Assembly (NCBI GenBank): GCA_902631785.1
Contig: CACOZT010000001.1
Span: 196,741 to 260,740 of the forward strand
Source: an uncultured SAR86 cluster bacterium
Lineage (GTDB): Bacteria > Pseudomonadota > Gammaproteobacteria > Magnimaribacterales > D2472
DNA length: 64,000 bases
Direction of reading: 5' to 3'
Shown here: positions 30,311 to 41,535 of the stretch, in pieces
Layout: each line of letters begins with the position of its first letter
How positions within the stretch are numbered: position 1 is the stretch's first letter
Position numbers and translations under genes: made by a program
The notes under the pieces: model-generated
What the model was told of the DNA's origin: nothing
Seen by the model: only the letters and a program-made list of their open reading frames with translations
The model's database searches: none

Positions 30311-31564
30311 CTATATTTCTATTTTAATTATTTGACCAGGAAATATGGGTTTATTTTCTAGATTATTAGTTATGTTAATAGAATCAATTGTCACGCCAAA
30401 TCTAATAGCAATCTCAGACAAGACGTCACCTTTTTGAATTTCATAATTAAGATAGTTTTGATAATTTTCTAAAAGGGTTCCTGAAACTGGCTCATCTTTG
30501 AAATAGTTATGAATGCCAAGAAAAATCGACCTAGCAATCATTCTTCTTCCTGCCTTAGTTTTAAGTCTTTTTGCATCTTCAGGGTTAGTTATAAATCCAG
30601 ACTCAACCAAGACAGACGGTATGTCAACTGATTTAAGTACTCTAAAATCAGCATATTCAACATTTTGTTTATGAATCTTAGTGAATGGATCTCTTTTTAA
30701 TTGATCTAGAATCTTTGTACCCAATTCCTTACTTTGATCGACCTTTTTCTTATAGGTATTTGGATAAAGATCTCTTGCAGCATCTTCATTGAAATCGTAA
30801 GACTTTATATTTTTTATTTGAGCTTGAATCCTTTTACGCTCTTTTTCTGAAAGATTTCTAGCAACGCTGCTTGAAGATTTTTCTGACCATATGAAAACTG
30901 ATGCACCTTTAACAGATGCCAATCTAAAACCGTCTGCATGGATTGAAATAAATGCATCGGCACCAAACTTTCTAGCATTTTGATATCTATCATTGAGACT
31001 TACAGTACTATCATCATTTCTAATTAACACTGCTTGATATCCTTCTGTATCTCTGAGGGTCCTCTGTAACTCTTTAGCAATTAATAAAGTAATATCTTTT
31101 TCTAAAACATTATTACTACTTACAGCTCCAGGATCTTTTCCACCATGGCCAGCATCAATTGCTACTACAATATCTCTTATGTTATTTTTTAGCTTCTTAT
31201 TTTTTTTGACATTAATCTTTAATAAAATTCCTTCATCTGTTTTCTCTTGAGTTGGTTTACTCCAATTAACATATTCATATAAATCAATAACTATTCTTGT
31301 TAAGTCCTCTTTTGACGAGGCCCTTACGAGCTTAATAGGGTAGTTATATTTTTCCTCAACATCTGACTTTAAATCACTTTGGTATACGTCTATTACAATT
31401 CTTGAGGGATCTACAAGAGAATAAGATTTTATAAAAGACACCTTGTCTAAAAGAAAGGATATTTCAGAAGACTGATCATCAGAATCTTTTATTTCATAAA
31501 ATGAAATTTCATTTGAGTGCACAAGCGAAGAAAGAAGCAACAAAAAAGACAAAAGTTTATTCAT
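30311..31564 (-). CDS. N-acetylmuramoyl-L-alanine amidase (AMIN + Amidase_3 + LysM)
   Basis: VVAIDAGHGGKDPGAV, SIHADGF, VLVESGFITNPEDAKRL; C-terminal LysM. Confidence 0.94.
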   Translation of the reverse strand: MNKLLSFLLLLSSLVHSNEISFYEIKDSDDQSSEISFLLDKVSFIKSYSLVDPSRIVIDVYQSDLKSDVEEKYNYPIKLVRASSKEDLTRIVIDLYEYVNWSKPTQEKTDEGILLKINVKKNKKLKNNIRDIVVAIDAGHGGKDPGAVSSNNVLEKDITLLIAKELQRTLRDTEGYQAVLIRNDDSTVSLNDRYQNARKFGADAFISIHADGFRLASVKGASVFIWSEKSSSSVARNLSEKERKRIQAQIKNIKSYDFNEDAARDLYPNTYKKKVDQSKELGTKILDQLKRDPFTKIHKQNVEYADFRVLKSVDIPSVLVESGFITNPEDAKRLKTKAGRRMIARSIFLGIHNYFKDEPVSGTLLENYQNYLNYEIQKGDVLSEIAIRFGVTIDSINITNNLENKPIFPGQIIKIEI

Positions 31565-32018
31565 AATGTTTAATTAAATTTGAAAATAATTCACCACTAT
31601 CATTAATTAATACTTTTCTTCCACCCTCAAAATGCTCAAAAGATATTTTTAAGTCAAAGTTCCTTTTTATGACAAGCTTTTGAGGCCATTCAATAATTAT
31701 AATTTTTTTTATGTGAGTTTTTCTATCTAAATCAAAAATATGAATGTCTTCTGGCTCATCGGTTCTATACAAGTCAATATGTAAGAAAATTACGTCTCCA
31801 AGATCATATTCTTCACATAAAGTATAAGTAGGGCTTTTTACCAAACCATTCCAACCCGAGTTAGATAATATCGACCTGGTTAAAAATGTCTTTCCAGCAC
31901 CGAGATCACCTTCAAGATGTATTTCAATTAAAGATTTATCAATATTTTTCAGTTGCTCTGATATTAGTGCTCCAAGTTTATTGGTTGACTCGTCATTTTC
32001 TAGGTAAATTTTATTCAT
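31557..32018 (-). CDS. tsaE: tRNA threonylcarbamoyladenosine biosynthesis ATPase TsaE
   Basis: LEGDLGAGKTFLTR, SPTYTLCEEY, HIDLYR. Confidence 0.95.
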   Translation of the reverse strand: MNKIYLENDESTNKLGALISEQLKNIDKSLIEIHLEGDLGAGKTFLTRSILSNSGWNGLVKSPTYTLCEEYDLGDVIFLHIDLYRTDEPEDIHIFDLDRKTHIKKIIIIEWPQKLVIKRNFDLKISFEHFEGGRKVLINDSGELFSNLIKHYE

Positions 32019-32839
32019 TTATTAATTAAATCTCTGATAATTGGTATTAATGAAGACGCATTTAAACCAATCTCACCTATTTTATTTTTAAATACTTTGC
32101 CTGCTCTTGCATGAACAGCAACAGAAAGCTTGCATGCATCAATAATATCAACTTTTTGTGCTATTAAGGCTGATAGAACTCCAGCAAGCACATCGCCTGT
32201 ACCTCCAGAAGATAACTCTGGTCCGCCTTCAGTACACATAAATAATTCTTTATCATCACTAGAACAAATAATCGTCTCTTTACCTTTAAGAATTACATAA
32301 GCTGAGAATTTATTTGAGATTGATTTCGCAACATTTATTCTGTCTTCTTGAACTTCATTATTTGAAATACCTAATAGCTTTGCAGCTTCACCTGGATGTG
32401 GAGTAAGAACCACATCTGTATTTATTTCAAAATTGGTTTCACTTAGAAAATGCAGTGCACCTGCATCAAATATCATTGTCTTAACATCCTTTGCTAATAA
32501 AACTTTATTAAAAATATTCTCAGACCACTCATCACTTTTTAATCCAGGCCCGCATAACAAAACGTCAATGTTTGGAGGCATAGAAAAATTTATATCAGTG
32601 CTAATAACCATTACCTCTGGATTTCTTTTTAAGCTTGCATCAACATTAATTGGATGTGTATTTAGATGAACTAATCCAGAACCACAAAATAAACTTGCCT
32701 CAGATGACAATATTGCGGCGCCTCCCATCCCCTCAGAACCGCCAAAAATCAATACTCTTCCAAAGTCACCCTTGTGGGAATTACTAGATCTTTTAGGAAT
32801 CTTTTTTTCAATTGAATCAAAATCGAATTCTTTTATCAT
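32015..32839 (-). CDS. nnrD: ADP-dependent (S)-NAD(P)H-hydrate dehydratase
   Basis: HKGDFGRVLIFGGSEGMGGAAILSSEASL, VLTPHPGEAAKLL, GTGDVLAGVLSALIAQ; no NnrE epimerase domain in the ORF. Confidence 0.92.
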   Translation of the reverse strand: MIKEFDFDSIEKKIPKRSSNSHKGDFGRVLIFGGSEGMGGAAILSSEASLFCGSGLVHLNTHPINVDASLKRNPEVMVISTDINFSMPPNIDVLLCGPGLKSDEWSENIFNKVLLAKDVKTMIFDAGALHFLSETNFEINTDVVLTPHPGEAAKLLGISNNEVQEDRINVAKSISNKFSAYVILKGKETIICSSDDKELFMCTEGGPELSSGGTGDVLAGVLSALIAQKVDIIDACKLSVAVHARAGKVFKNKIGEIGLNASSLIPIIRDLINK

Positions 32840-34210
32840 TTAATTTTTTTCTATTATTCCTAATCTATCAGAATGAAATGATCCTAAAAATACTTCATTC
32901 TTTACTGGAACAGCAACTGTTGGAAGACCAAAGACAGTTTTAGAAAATGAGTATTTATCTTGTATTTCCAAATTATTTTTATCTAATCTATAAATAGAAA
33001 AAGGCAGAGAACAACTTACTTTAAACTCGCATTCACCAAAATCGTTAGGCTGAAAGTCTAATGAGGTTACCCATATATCATTTCCATCAATGAATGGGTT
33101 ATCTGGCGCTTCAATAAATTTTTTATCTAACTTCTTGTTAGATAATAGATCGAATTTTGTAATTGAATCACCTTGGTTATAGTTTATATAAATAATATTC
33201 GAGTCTTCATCTAAAGCGATGCCATTTGGACCACTTCCATCAGAACCTTCAACCTTTTTAAACTTATTTTCTGCCCACTCAACCAGAAATCCTGTGTTTA
33301 TTTTTATTATTGAAACAAAAAGCCATTTATTTAGAGTTATATCCCTATCGTACATGTGAGAAGCATAAAAGCTGCCATCTCTTCTCAAACTTATATCATT
33401 AAAATAAAGTTCATAAGGAACGTCTATACATCCTCTCCAAACCATATCCCACGAATCTTTCTTTTTTATCATTTCAAACATTTCTATTGTTTCATCTGGA
33501 TAATGGTTTATGACACCAAGTTGATAGCGCCCATCATTTCTTTTAATTAAATCGATTCCATGAGGACCATGCTTTTTATTAATTGTTCTTGTGCATTCAG
33601 GATCGCCCCAAATATTTTCTTCAATTGTTATGTTTGGAATGATTTTAGTTTTTGTTTTTAAATCCAGTAAAGCAAAGTAGCCTGACTTTTGTTCTTCATA
33701 TGGACCAATACCTCCAAACTCTGACATAAACAGAAATTTTTTATCAGGTGTTATCACAATATCCTCAGGATTTTTAAAATTACAGATCACTTCTAATTTG
33801 TTATCAGAACTACAATTACTTATATCTTTTTGAGGTCCAACATAGTCAGAGGAAACAGTATAAAATGCCAATGCAAAAAACATCATTGAAATAGGGCTCA
33901 TAAATTTAAAATAATGGTGGAAGACAAAAGGTAAAGCTTTTTTTATTTGATTAAAAAAGAGTAAAGCAACTAAACCTCTTATGATAAGTATTATACCCAG
34001 AGAAAAAGTTACAATTTTCCATACTCTTTCATACCAATACTGATCAGTTAATGGAACGTAAACACATATCAAACCAATTATTATTGTTATACCTGCAATA
34101 ATATTAATGTAATTACTTGAAGTAATTTTATCTTTTAGAAATTCAGCAAATGGTTTAATCAAAACCAAAATACCTAAAAAAACAAAGAAGAAGAAATAAA
34201 AGTAGTTCAT
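32840..34210 (-). CDS. Membrane-anchored protein with SMP-30-like/beta-propeller region
   Basis: N-terminal multi-TM segment, then DGSGPNGIALDEDSNIIYINYNQGDSITKFDL-type repeats. Confidence 0.6.
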   Translation of the reverse strand: MNYFYFFFFVFLGILVLIKPFAEFLKDKITSSNYINIIAGITIIIGLICVYVPLTDQYWYERVWKIVTFSLGIILIIRGLVALLFFNQIKKALPFVFHHYFKFMSPISMMFFALAFYTVSSDYVGPQKDISNCSSDNKLEVICNFKNPEDIVITPDKKFLFMSEFGGIGPYEEQKSGYFALLDLKTKTKIIPNITIEENIWGDPECTRTINKKHGPHGIDLIKRNDGRYQLGVINHYPDETIEMFEMIKKKDSWDMVWRGCIDVPYELYFNDISLRRDGSFYASHMYDRDITLNKWLFVSIIKINTGFLVEWAENKFKKVEGSDGSGPNGIALDEDSNIIYINYNQGDSITKFDLLSNKKLDKKFIEAPDNPFIDGNDIWVTSLDFQPNDFGECEFKVSCSLPFSIYRLDKNNLEIQDKYSFSKTVFGLPTVAVPVKNEVFLGSFHSDRLGIIEKN

Positions 34211-34212
34211 AT

Positions 34213-35103
34213 TTAAAATAAACGTTTTTTAATTATATCAATGATCTCTAAGGGCTTATCTAGTGGAACATGATGAGCTGCACCAGGAATTTCTTCAAAT
34301 TCCATAATATCTGAATACATTTTTTTAATATTGCCAAGAATATTTCCTGACATTAATAAACTATTTGCACCATGAACAAATAGAGCAGGACATCCAAATG
34401 AAAATTGATAACCAAATAATCTTTCAAGACTATTAAACATAGAATCATCAAACTTCCATCGCCATCCCTCATCAGTCTTTCGAACAGAGTGTTCCGAAAT
34501 ATATCTCACGAACCAATCATTTAGACATTCTTGTTCAGGTAAAAGCCTAAATCTTTTTAATATGGTAGTTTTATCTGGATAATATTTAATCATTCTTAAT
34601 GGACCACCTTCGTGCTGAGAAGGATCCCAGTCAGGAGGTCTTATAAAGGTATCAATCATGATTAGGCTTGAAACAAGTTCTTTTTCTTCTGATGCAACAT
34701 ATGCTGCAACTTGACCTCCAAGTGAATGTCCAACAATAAAGACATTATCGATAAGCATATCTGATTTTTCTTTTTCGATAATTGAAATAATACACTGACC
34801 AAAATCTTTGATACTGTATTTTTCTCTAAAACCAGAATCACCCATACCAGGAAGATCAACAGCAATTACATTAGCATTTTTAGTAAAATGAGGAGCTATC
34901 GGATACCACCATCTTTTATGTGCACCTGTTCCATGAATAAGTATTAAAAGGTTTTTATTTTCTGAATCAGAATTCCACTTTGAATAAGATAAATTTCCTT
35001 TTGGATTTTTAATTACACATTCTGATGGTTCTATATTTATAGCATCAAAAAACCAATCAGGAGCGTTTGCTATATCTTTTATAAGATTGTCAGTTATTCT
35101 CAT
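34213..35103 (-). CDS. Alpha/beta hydrolase
   Basis: LILIHGTGAHKRWW, IVGHSLGGQVAAYVA nucleophile elbow, GAAHHVPLDKP. Confidence 0.88.
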   Translation of the reverse strand: MRITDNLIKDIANAPDWFFDAINIEPSECVIKNPKGNLSYSKWNSDSENKNLLILIHGTGAHKRWWYPIAPHFTKNANVIAVDLPGMGDSGFREKYSIKDFGQCIISIIEKEKSDMLIDNVFIVGHSLGGQVAAYVASEEKELVSSLIMIDTFIRPPDWDPSQHEGGPLRMIKYYPDKTTILKRFRLLPEQECLNDWFVRYISEHSVRKTDEGWRWKFDDSMFNSLERLFGYQFSFGCPALFVHGANSLLMSGNILGNIKKMYSDIMEFEEIPGAAHHVPLDKPLEIIDIIKKRLF

Positions 35104-35135
35104 AAGCAGTATTCTAAGCTATATCAATTGAATAT

Positions 35136-35927
35136 ATGAATAAAAATTTAACTCCAGCTGCAACTGTTCTTGTTTTAAAAGACTCAAATGAGGGATTTGA
35201 AGTCTTAATGGTAAAAAGATCTAAAAAGTCTCCTTTTGGAAATTTATATGTTTTTCCCGGTGGAAAAATAGATGAAGATGACCTCCATAAAGATTGGAAA
35301 TCATATTGTGATGGTCATAATGATGCGAGTGCTTCTGAAATTCTGGGTTTAAGTGACAGTGGTTTAGGTTATTGGGTGGCATGCATAAGAGAAAGCTTTG
35401 AAGAGGTTGGGATATTATTAGCAAAAAGGAAATCTGGCGAAATACTTGACTTGGAAGGACACGACAAAAAAAAGTTTGGCAAATATAGACAGGACCTAAT
35501 TAAACAAAAAATATCTTTTTTAGAGATTTGTAAGAGAGAGGAGCTAATACTTTCAACTGAGAATATCGCTCCATTATCGCATTGGATAACTCCTGATTTT
35601 GAAATTAAACGTTTTGATACTAGATTCTTCATTGCTTATTTACCAGAAAATCAAATTGTTCAGCATGATGGCATGGAGTTAACTGATAGCCTATGGATAA
35701 ATCCTAATGATGCTTTGAAAAAGGCAATGGAAGGGGATATGCAAATGATTTTACCAACAACAGAAAATCTAAAATTATGTTCAAGTTTCAACTCAGCAAG
35801 AGAAATGCTCGAGAACCAAAAAAATCTTACAAAAAATGATATTAAGCCTATATTACCCAAGTTTTATAAAGAAAATGGAACATGGAATGTTTTATTTCCT
35901 GGAGATGAAGGTTACGAGGATCACTAA
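35136..35927 (+). CDS. NUDIX hydrolase
   Basis: NLYVFPGGKIDEDD ... IRESFEEVGILLAK (Nudix box with insertion). Confidence 0.85.
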   Translation: MNKNLTPAATVLVLKDSNEGFEVLMVKRSKKSPFGNLYVFPGGKIDEDDLHKDWKSYCDGHNDASASEILGLSDSGLGYWVACIRESFEEVGILLAKRKSGEILDLEGHDKKKFGKYRQDLIKQKISFLEICKREELILSTENIAPLSHWITPDFEIKRFDTRFFIAYLPENQIVQHDGMELTDSLWINPNDALKKAMEGDMQMILPTTENLKLCSSFNSAREMLENQKNLTKNDIKPILPKFYKENGTWNVLFPGDEGYEDH

Positions 35928-36727
35928 TGCACAAGATTATAAAAAAAATTACTGCAAACAATGGAGGAGTTTTCACCGGAAATGGAACAAATACATATCT
36001 AATTGGGAAAGAAGATATAACATTAATTGATCCTGGCCCAAATGATTCCGAGCATATAGAGAAAATTTTATTATTAGGCGGAGATAGGATTAAGAGAATT
36101 TTGGTTACACATACACATAAAGATCATTCACCAGCAGCATTGCCAATTTCAAAAGAGTTAAATATTCCAATGTTAGGAAGATTGGTTGATAGGGATTCTG
36201 AATGGGAGGATGAAACATTTATTCCTGATACCGTATTAAATCATGGTGACAATATTTCAACTAATGAGTATTCACTTGAAACTATTCATACTCCTGGACA
36301 TGCATCCAATCACTTATGTTTTTATATGAAAGATATCAAATGTTTATTAACTGGAGATCATATTATGGATGGATCTACTGTTGTAATAGCTCCCCCAGAT
36401 GGAAACATGACTGAGTATATAGACTCATTAAAGTTACTCGAAAATTATGATATTAAATATTTTGCTCCTGGACATGGCAACTTCATGGAGGAGCCTTCAA
36501 AGACAATCCAATCGATTATTAGACATAGGTTATCAAGAGAATCTAAGGTAATAAGATGTGTTGAAAAGAAAAAAAACTCTAATATCGATGAATTATTATT
36601 GTTAGTTTATGATGATGTGCCTGAAATGCTTCATCCTATTGCTAAGATGAGCTTATTAGCTCATTTAATTAAACTTGAGGAAGAGGGCTATCTCAATAAA
36701 AATAAAAATAATTACTCTTTGTCTTGA
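35927..36727 (+). CDS. MBL-fold metallohydrolase (LACTB2-like)
   Basis: ILVTHTHKDHSPAA, HTPGHASNHLC, LTGDHIM, PGHGNF; winged-helix-like C-terminus. Confidence 0.88.
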   Translation: MHKIIKKITANNGGVFTGNGTNTYLIGKEDITLIDPGPNDSEHIEKILLLGGDRIKRILVTHTHKDHSPAALPISKELNIPMLGRLVDRDSEWEDETFIPDTVLNHGDNISTNEYSLETIHTPGHASNHLCFYMKDIKCLLTGDHIMDGSTVVIAPPDGNMTEYIDSLKLLENYDIKYFAPGHGNFMEEPSKTIQSIIRHRLSRESKVIRCVEKKKNSNIDELLLLVYDDVPEMLHPIAKMSLLAHLIKLEEEGYLNKNKNNYSLS

Positions 36728-37035
36728 TCATCTATATCAATTTCAAGATTAAATTCCTTCTTTTCTTTTCTTTCACTATTAATTTTTTTTGAATCTACTT
36801 TAGCCATTTCATTATCTATACAATCATTTGAATCATAAACCTCGGTTTGTGGAACTTTATGATCTTTATTAAAAGGCACTGGCGGATGAGGAACAGGTAG
36901 TTGCATACACGTTACCAATCCTCTTGAGTTAACTTTACTTAATAATGAGGGATCAGCTGTAGGTAGCATTGATTTGTCATAATTCTGATTAGTATTACAA
37001 CCAAACAAAATTAGAATTGGAATTAGTCTTTTCAT
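36712..37035 (-). CDS. Small putative lipoprotein
   Basis: [17 protein letters not shown] lipobox; 4-bp overlap with the acs stop. Confidence 0.6.
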   Translation of the reverse strand: MKRLIPILILFGCNTNQNYDKSMLPTADPSLLSKVNSRGLVTCMQLPVPHPPVPFNKDHKVPQTEVYDSNDCIDNEMAKVDSKKINSERKEKKEFNLEIDIDDQDKE

Positions 37036-38954
37036 AGTTTTTTACTGTTTTCGAGTAAAGATTCAACAACGGTTGGTTCAGCAAGAGTAGTTGTATCTCC
37101 AAGATTGTCTAAATCACCCTCAGCAATTTTTCTTAAAATCCTCCTCATAATTTTTCCAGATCTAGTTTTTGGAAGACCTGGAGCATTTTGAATAAGATCA
37201 GGTTTTGCAATGGGACCAATTTCTTTTGAAACAAAATTAACAAGCTCTTTCTCAAGATCCTCATTAAAATTTTCACCCTTCATTAAGGTAACAAACGCAT
37301 AAATACCTTGTCCTTTAATTGGATGTTGAAATCCTACAACTGCTGCTTCAGCGACAGAATCATGAAGAACTAAAGCACTTTCAATTTCTGCAGTTCCAAG
37401 CCTGTGACCAGAAACATTTAAAACATCGTCAACTCTACCAGTTATCCAAAAATAACCGTCTTCATCACGTCTAGCTCCATCACCTGTAAAATAAATATTT
37501 TCGTATGTCTCAAAGTAAGTTGAGATCATTCTCTTGTGATCTCCATAGACACTTCTGATTTGACTTGGCCATGAAGACTCGATAACTAAATTACCTGAGG
37601 TAGCACCTTCTAATGCTTGGCCTTCCTCGTCATAAATTGCTGGCTTTACACCAAAAAAAGGTAGTGTAGCCGATCCGGGCTTTACTGGTGTGATACCAGA
37701 TATTGGAGATATCAAAACAGAGCCTGTTTCTGTTTGCCACCAGGTATCAATAACATCACATGATCCATTACCTACTACTTTATAATACCAATCCCATGCT
37801 TCTGGATTAATTGGCTCACCTACAGTGCCAAGAACTCTTAGTGACTCCCTTTTAGTTTTTAGAACAGGCTCGTCTCCTTGGGACATTAAAGCTCTTATAG
37901 CTGTTGGCGCTGTATAAAAAATATTGACATTATATTTATCGCATACTTCCCAACATCTTGATGAACTAGGATAGGTAGGCACTCCTTCAAACATAATCGT
38001 CGTTGTTCCATTTGATAGGGGACCATACAAAATATAAGTATGTCCGGTTATCCAACCAACATCGGCAGTGCACCAATATACGTCAGATTCATCTATACCG
38101 AATAAATATTTGAAACTCATATGTGCACCTAGCAGATATCCAGCTGTAGTGTGGAGTACTCCTTTTGGTTTTCCTGTAGATCCAGATGTATAAAGAATAA
38201 ATAGTGGATCTTCTGCGTTCATTGGTTCAGGCTCACAAGTTAGGTCAACGCCTTTAGATAGTTCCTCGTACCATAAATCTCTATGCTCAACCCAATTTAT
38301 TTGATTACCTGTCCTTTTGATAACTATTGTATTTTTCACATTTGGACATTTCTCTAGAGCTTCATCAACATTTGCTTTTAAAGGAATTTTCTTTCCACCT
38401 CTCACACCTTCATCAGCAGTGATTACCAACTCGCAATCAGCATCTAAAATTCTATCTTTTAAAGATTCTGGTGAAAAACCGCCAAAAACAACAGAATGAA
38501 TAGCTCCAATCCTAGTGCAAGCTAACATCGCAAATGCAGCCTCTGGGATCATTGGCATGTATATACAAACTCTAGATCCCTTAGAGATTTGAAGATTTTT
38601 TAGAACATTTGAAAATTTGCAAACTTCCTCATGCAATTCCTTGAAAGAATATGATTTAGAGTCTCCAGGCTCATCTCCTTCCCAAATTAAAGCAGTTTTT
38701 TCAGATCTTTCTTTGAGATGTCTATCGAGACAGTTTTCGCTTACATTTATTTTTCCAGCTTTAAACCATTCCGTATTTGCAAATTCACCATTATGAACCT
38801 CATCAAAATCTTTTATCCAAGATAGGTTTTCAAAAGCCATCTTTTTAAAAAAATCTGTTGGGTTGTTGATTGATTCTCCATACAACTTTTTATATTCATT
38901 AAGATCTTTAATATGAGGATTGGACGCTTTTGCTGGAATTGAATTTTTTGTCAT
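37032..38954 (-). CDS. acs: Acetyl-CoA synthetase
   Basis: [82 protein letters not shown]. Confidence 0.96.
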   Translation of the reverse strand: MTKNSIPAKASNPHIKDLNEYKKLYGESINNPTDFFKKMAFENLSWIKDFDEVHNGEFANTEWFKAGKINVSENCLDRHLKERSEKTALIWEGDEPGDSKSYSFKELHEEVCKFSNVLKNLQISKGSRVCIYMPMIPEAAFAMLACTRIGAIHSVVFGGFSPESLKDRILDADCELVITADEGVRGGKKIPLKANVDEALEKCPNVKNTIVIKRTGNQINWVEHRDLWYEELSKGVDLTCEPEPMNAEDPLFILYTSGSTGKPKGVLHTTAGYLLGAHMSFKYLFGIDESDVYWCTADVGWITGHTYILYGPLSNGTTTIMFEGVPTYPSSSRCWEVCDKYNVNIFYTAPTAIRALMSQGDEPVLKTKRESLRVLGTVGEPINPEAWDWYYKVVGNGSCDVIDTWWQTETGSVLISPISGITPVKPGSATLPFFGVKPAIYDEEGQALEGATSGNLVIESSWPSQIRSVYGDHKRMISTYFETYENIYFTGDGARRDEDGYFWITGRVDDVLNVSGHRLGTAEIESALVLHDSVAEAAVVGFQHPIKGQGIYAFVTLMKGENFNEDLEKELVNFVSKEIGPIAKPDLIQNAPGLPKTRSGKIMRRILRKIAEGDLDNLGDTTTLAEPTVVESLLENSKKL

Positions 38955-38958
38955 AAAT

Positions 38959-39624
38959 CTAAATTATAGAAGGTTGAGGATTTACAAAATTCTTTCCTTT
39001 AGGATTAGACATTATCATTGTAATGAGTGCCTCATAATCATTTTCATTAGATTCAAGATTGATATCTGATGCATTAATTATTAATAAAGGGGCTGCTTTA
39101 TAGTCTAGAAAAAATCGTGAGTATGCATCATTCAATCTCTCAAGATAATCTAATGTTAGGTATTGTTCATTTATATTGCCTCTTTTTGTAATTCTTTCTT
39201 TCAAGATTTCAATCGGTGCCTGTAAATATATGACCAAATCTGGAGTAGGGGCATCAAGTGTTATGTGCTCATATACCTTGTCATATAGATTCATCTCTTC
39301 GTTTGATAGTGTTACTTCCGCAAACAATCTATCTTTTTCAATTAAAAAATCTGCAACACGAACATTTTCAAATAAGCTTCTTTGTTTTAAATCTTGAATT
39401 TGCTGCATCCTCTGAAAAAGAAAGAATAATTGAGTAGCTAATGCTGATTGACTTGGGTTCCTGTAAAAGTTTTTAAGAAATGGATTTTCTGCAGGTTGTT
39501 CTAAAAACGCATCATAATTGAATGTTTCTGCAATTTTATTTGCTAATGTGGTTTTACCAACACCAATGGGCCCTTCTATAGCAATATATTTTGGTAAAGG
39601 TATTTCGTCTAAAGCTGGCTTCAT
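38959..39624 (-). CDS. Deoxynucleoside kinase family protein
   Basis: [21 protein letters not shown]-loop, [31 protein letters not shown]. Confidence 0.88.
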   Translation of the reverse strand: MKPALDEIPLPKYIAIEGPIGVGKTTLANKIAETFNYDAFLEQPAENPFLKNFYRNPSQSALATQLFFLFQRMQQIQDLKQRSLFENVRVADFLIEKDRLFAEVTLSNEEMNLYDKVYEHITLDAPTPDLVIYLQAPIEILKERITKRGNINEQYLTLDYLERLNDAYSRFFLDYKAAPLLIINASDINLESNENDYEALITMIMSNPKGKNFVNPQPSII

Positions 39625-39651
39625 TTAAATAATAATCTTTTAATATATAGA

Positions 39652-40884
39652 TTATCTTAACTCTTGTGAGAAACCAAATGTTTTAAATGATTCGTGTTGG
39701 CTTTTTTCTTTAAGTGAACTGATCAGAGATTTTTTTAGGTTTTCATCATTTTTTTGAAAATCAGTCCACCATTTTCCAAGACTCTTTGTTTCACCTGAAG
39801 ATTTTTCTCTGATAAGCATAAAATCATAAGCTGCTCTAAATCTAGGATGTTTGAGTGTCTTATATGGTTGTTTACCAATTCTACTGTGAAGTTTTAGTTG
39901 TAAAACCCATATATCTTTAATGTACGAATGAAATTTTCTTGGAATCGCAGTAATTCTTTGTTGACTTCTTAATATTGGATCCATAGATCTAAAAAATTTT
40001 CTAAGATTAATATCTCCCTTCATGGAACATTTATCAATAAGCTGCGGCCACAAAAGCGCTGCTAAGAGGAATCCTGGAGTTACAGATTGATTATTTGTTA
40101 GTCTTTTGTCGGTATTTCTTAATGATTCAGTTATCAACTTCCTTGTGAATTCATTTTGTTCTGGCTCCGTTGTTATTAAAAACTTACTCAGTCCAAATGA
40201 ATTAAGTTTATTAAAGTTTTTCTCTGCCATACCACTTAAAAACATTTTGCAAAATTCATCAAAGATCCTTGCGTTAGAAATACTTGATAAAAGATGACCT
40301 TTTTCATAAATAGCATCTTTAATTTTTGTATCTATTTTAAATTTAAGTTTGTTACTAAATCTGATGGCTCTTAAACTTCTTACTGGATCTTCTGAAAATC
40401 TTTGCCTAGGATCTCCAATTGAAACAATAATTTTCTTATGAATGTCTCGCATACCATCTTTATGACCGATGATCTTCTTAGTTTTCGGACAATAGTAAAG
40501 AGCATTCACGGTAAAATCTCGTCTGTAGGTATCTTGATCAAGGTTACCCCAAATATTATCTCTAATTATTTTTCCAGATTGATCTTTGACTAACTCTCCG
40601 TCATTGCTACTCATTTCACCAGACCTAAAGGTAGCTACCTCAATAAGTTCTGACCTATTAAATACATGAACTAATTTGAATCTTCTTCCAATTATTCTGG
40701 AAGCTTTGAATATTTTTCTGACCTGTTCTGGTGTTGCATCTGTAGCTATATCAAAATCCTTTGGATTAAGGCCACACAAAAGATCTCTGACACAACCTCC
40801 TACTAGATAACCTTGAAATTTATTTTTTTGAAGGTCCTCAATGATGGAAATGGCAAATTTGCTTATTTTTTTATTATTTATCAA
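39652..40884 (-). CDS. pcnB: Polynucleotide adenylyltransferase (poly(A) polymerase I)
   Basis: GYLVGGCVRDLLCGLNPKDFDIATDATPEQVRKIF; RRDFTVNALYY. Confidence 0.94.
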   Translation of the reverse strand: MINNKKISKFAISIIEDLQKNKFQGYLVGGCVRDLLCGLNPKDFDIATDATPEQVRKIFKASRIIGRRFKLVHVFNRSELIEVATFRSGEMSSNDGELVKDQSGKIIRDNIWGNLDQDTYRRDFTVNALYYCPKTKKIIGHKDGMRDIHKKIIVSIGDPRQRFSEDPVRSLRAIRFSNKLKFKIDTKIKDAIYEKGHLLSSISNARIFDEFCKMFLSGMAEKNFNKLNSFGLSKFLITTEPEQNEFTRKLITESLRNTDKRLTNNQSVTPGFLLAALLWPQLIDKCSMKGDINLRKFFRSMDPILRSQQRITAIPRKFHSYIKDIWVLQLKLHSRIGKQPYKTLKHPRFRAAYDFMLIREKSSGETKSLGKWWTDFQKNDENLKKSLISSLKEKSQHESFKTFGFSQELR

Positions 40885-40911
40885 ACTAGATTTTTGATAA
40901 TAGCTTTATCG

Positions 40912-41481
40912 TTACCCGCTGAGTTGTTTCTCTTTAATTTCATCTAAGGTTTTACAATGAATACAGTGAGTAGCTGTAGGCCTTGCTTCGAGTCTTTTTA
41001 TACCAATCTCATCGCCACAAGATTCACACCATCCATAATCATCTTGTTTAATTTTCTCAATGGATATGGCAATTTTATTGGTTAACTTTCTCTCTCTATC
41101 TCTTGTTCTTAGTTCGAATGCAAATTCTTCCTCTTGTGAGGCTCTATCTACAGGATCAGCATATGTTTCGCCCTTGGTTTTTAGGTGATCAAAAGTTTTT
41201 TGCATTTCTTCTTTTAAATGTTCTTTCCATAGAAGCAGAACAGCAACGAAGTGCCTTTTCATAGCAGCGCTCATGTATTTTTCATTTTTCTTTGCCTTGT
41301 ATGGCGCAATTTTTGATTTATTGTTAGCAACAGTTCCTGTAATTCTAGTTTTTGCTACTTTTGACTGAGTTGTTTTTTTAATTTTTGAAACTTTTTTTGG
41401 TGCGATTTTCTTTGCACTAGATTTGGCAGCTACTTTTTTTGCTGGCTTTTTTTTAGATTTAGTTACTTTTTTTACTACCAT
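40912..41481 (-). CDS. dksA: DksA with ~65-aa Lys/Ala-rich N-terminal extension
   Basis: DPVDRASQEEEFAFELRTRDRERKL coiled-coil tip and CESCGDEIGIKRLEARPTATHCIHCK zinc finger; basic N-terminal tract. Confidence 0.93.
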   Translation of the reverse strand: MVVKKVTKSKKKPAKKVAAKSSAKKIAPKKVSKIKKTTQSKVAKTRITGTVANNKSKIAPYKAKKNEKYMSAAMKRHFVAVLLLWKEHLKEEMQKTFDHLKTKGETYADPVDRASQEEEFAFELRTRDRERKLTNKIAISIEKIKQDDYGWCESCGDEIGIKRLEARPTATHCIHCKTLDEIKEKQLSG

Positions 41482-41535
41482 AGATTTATGAAAAATTTTT
41501 AAGGTGGTGAAAATATCAGATACAGGCTAAATATG

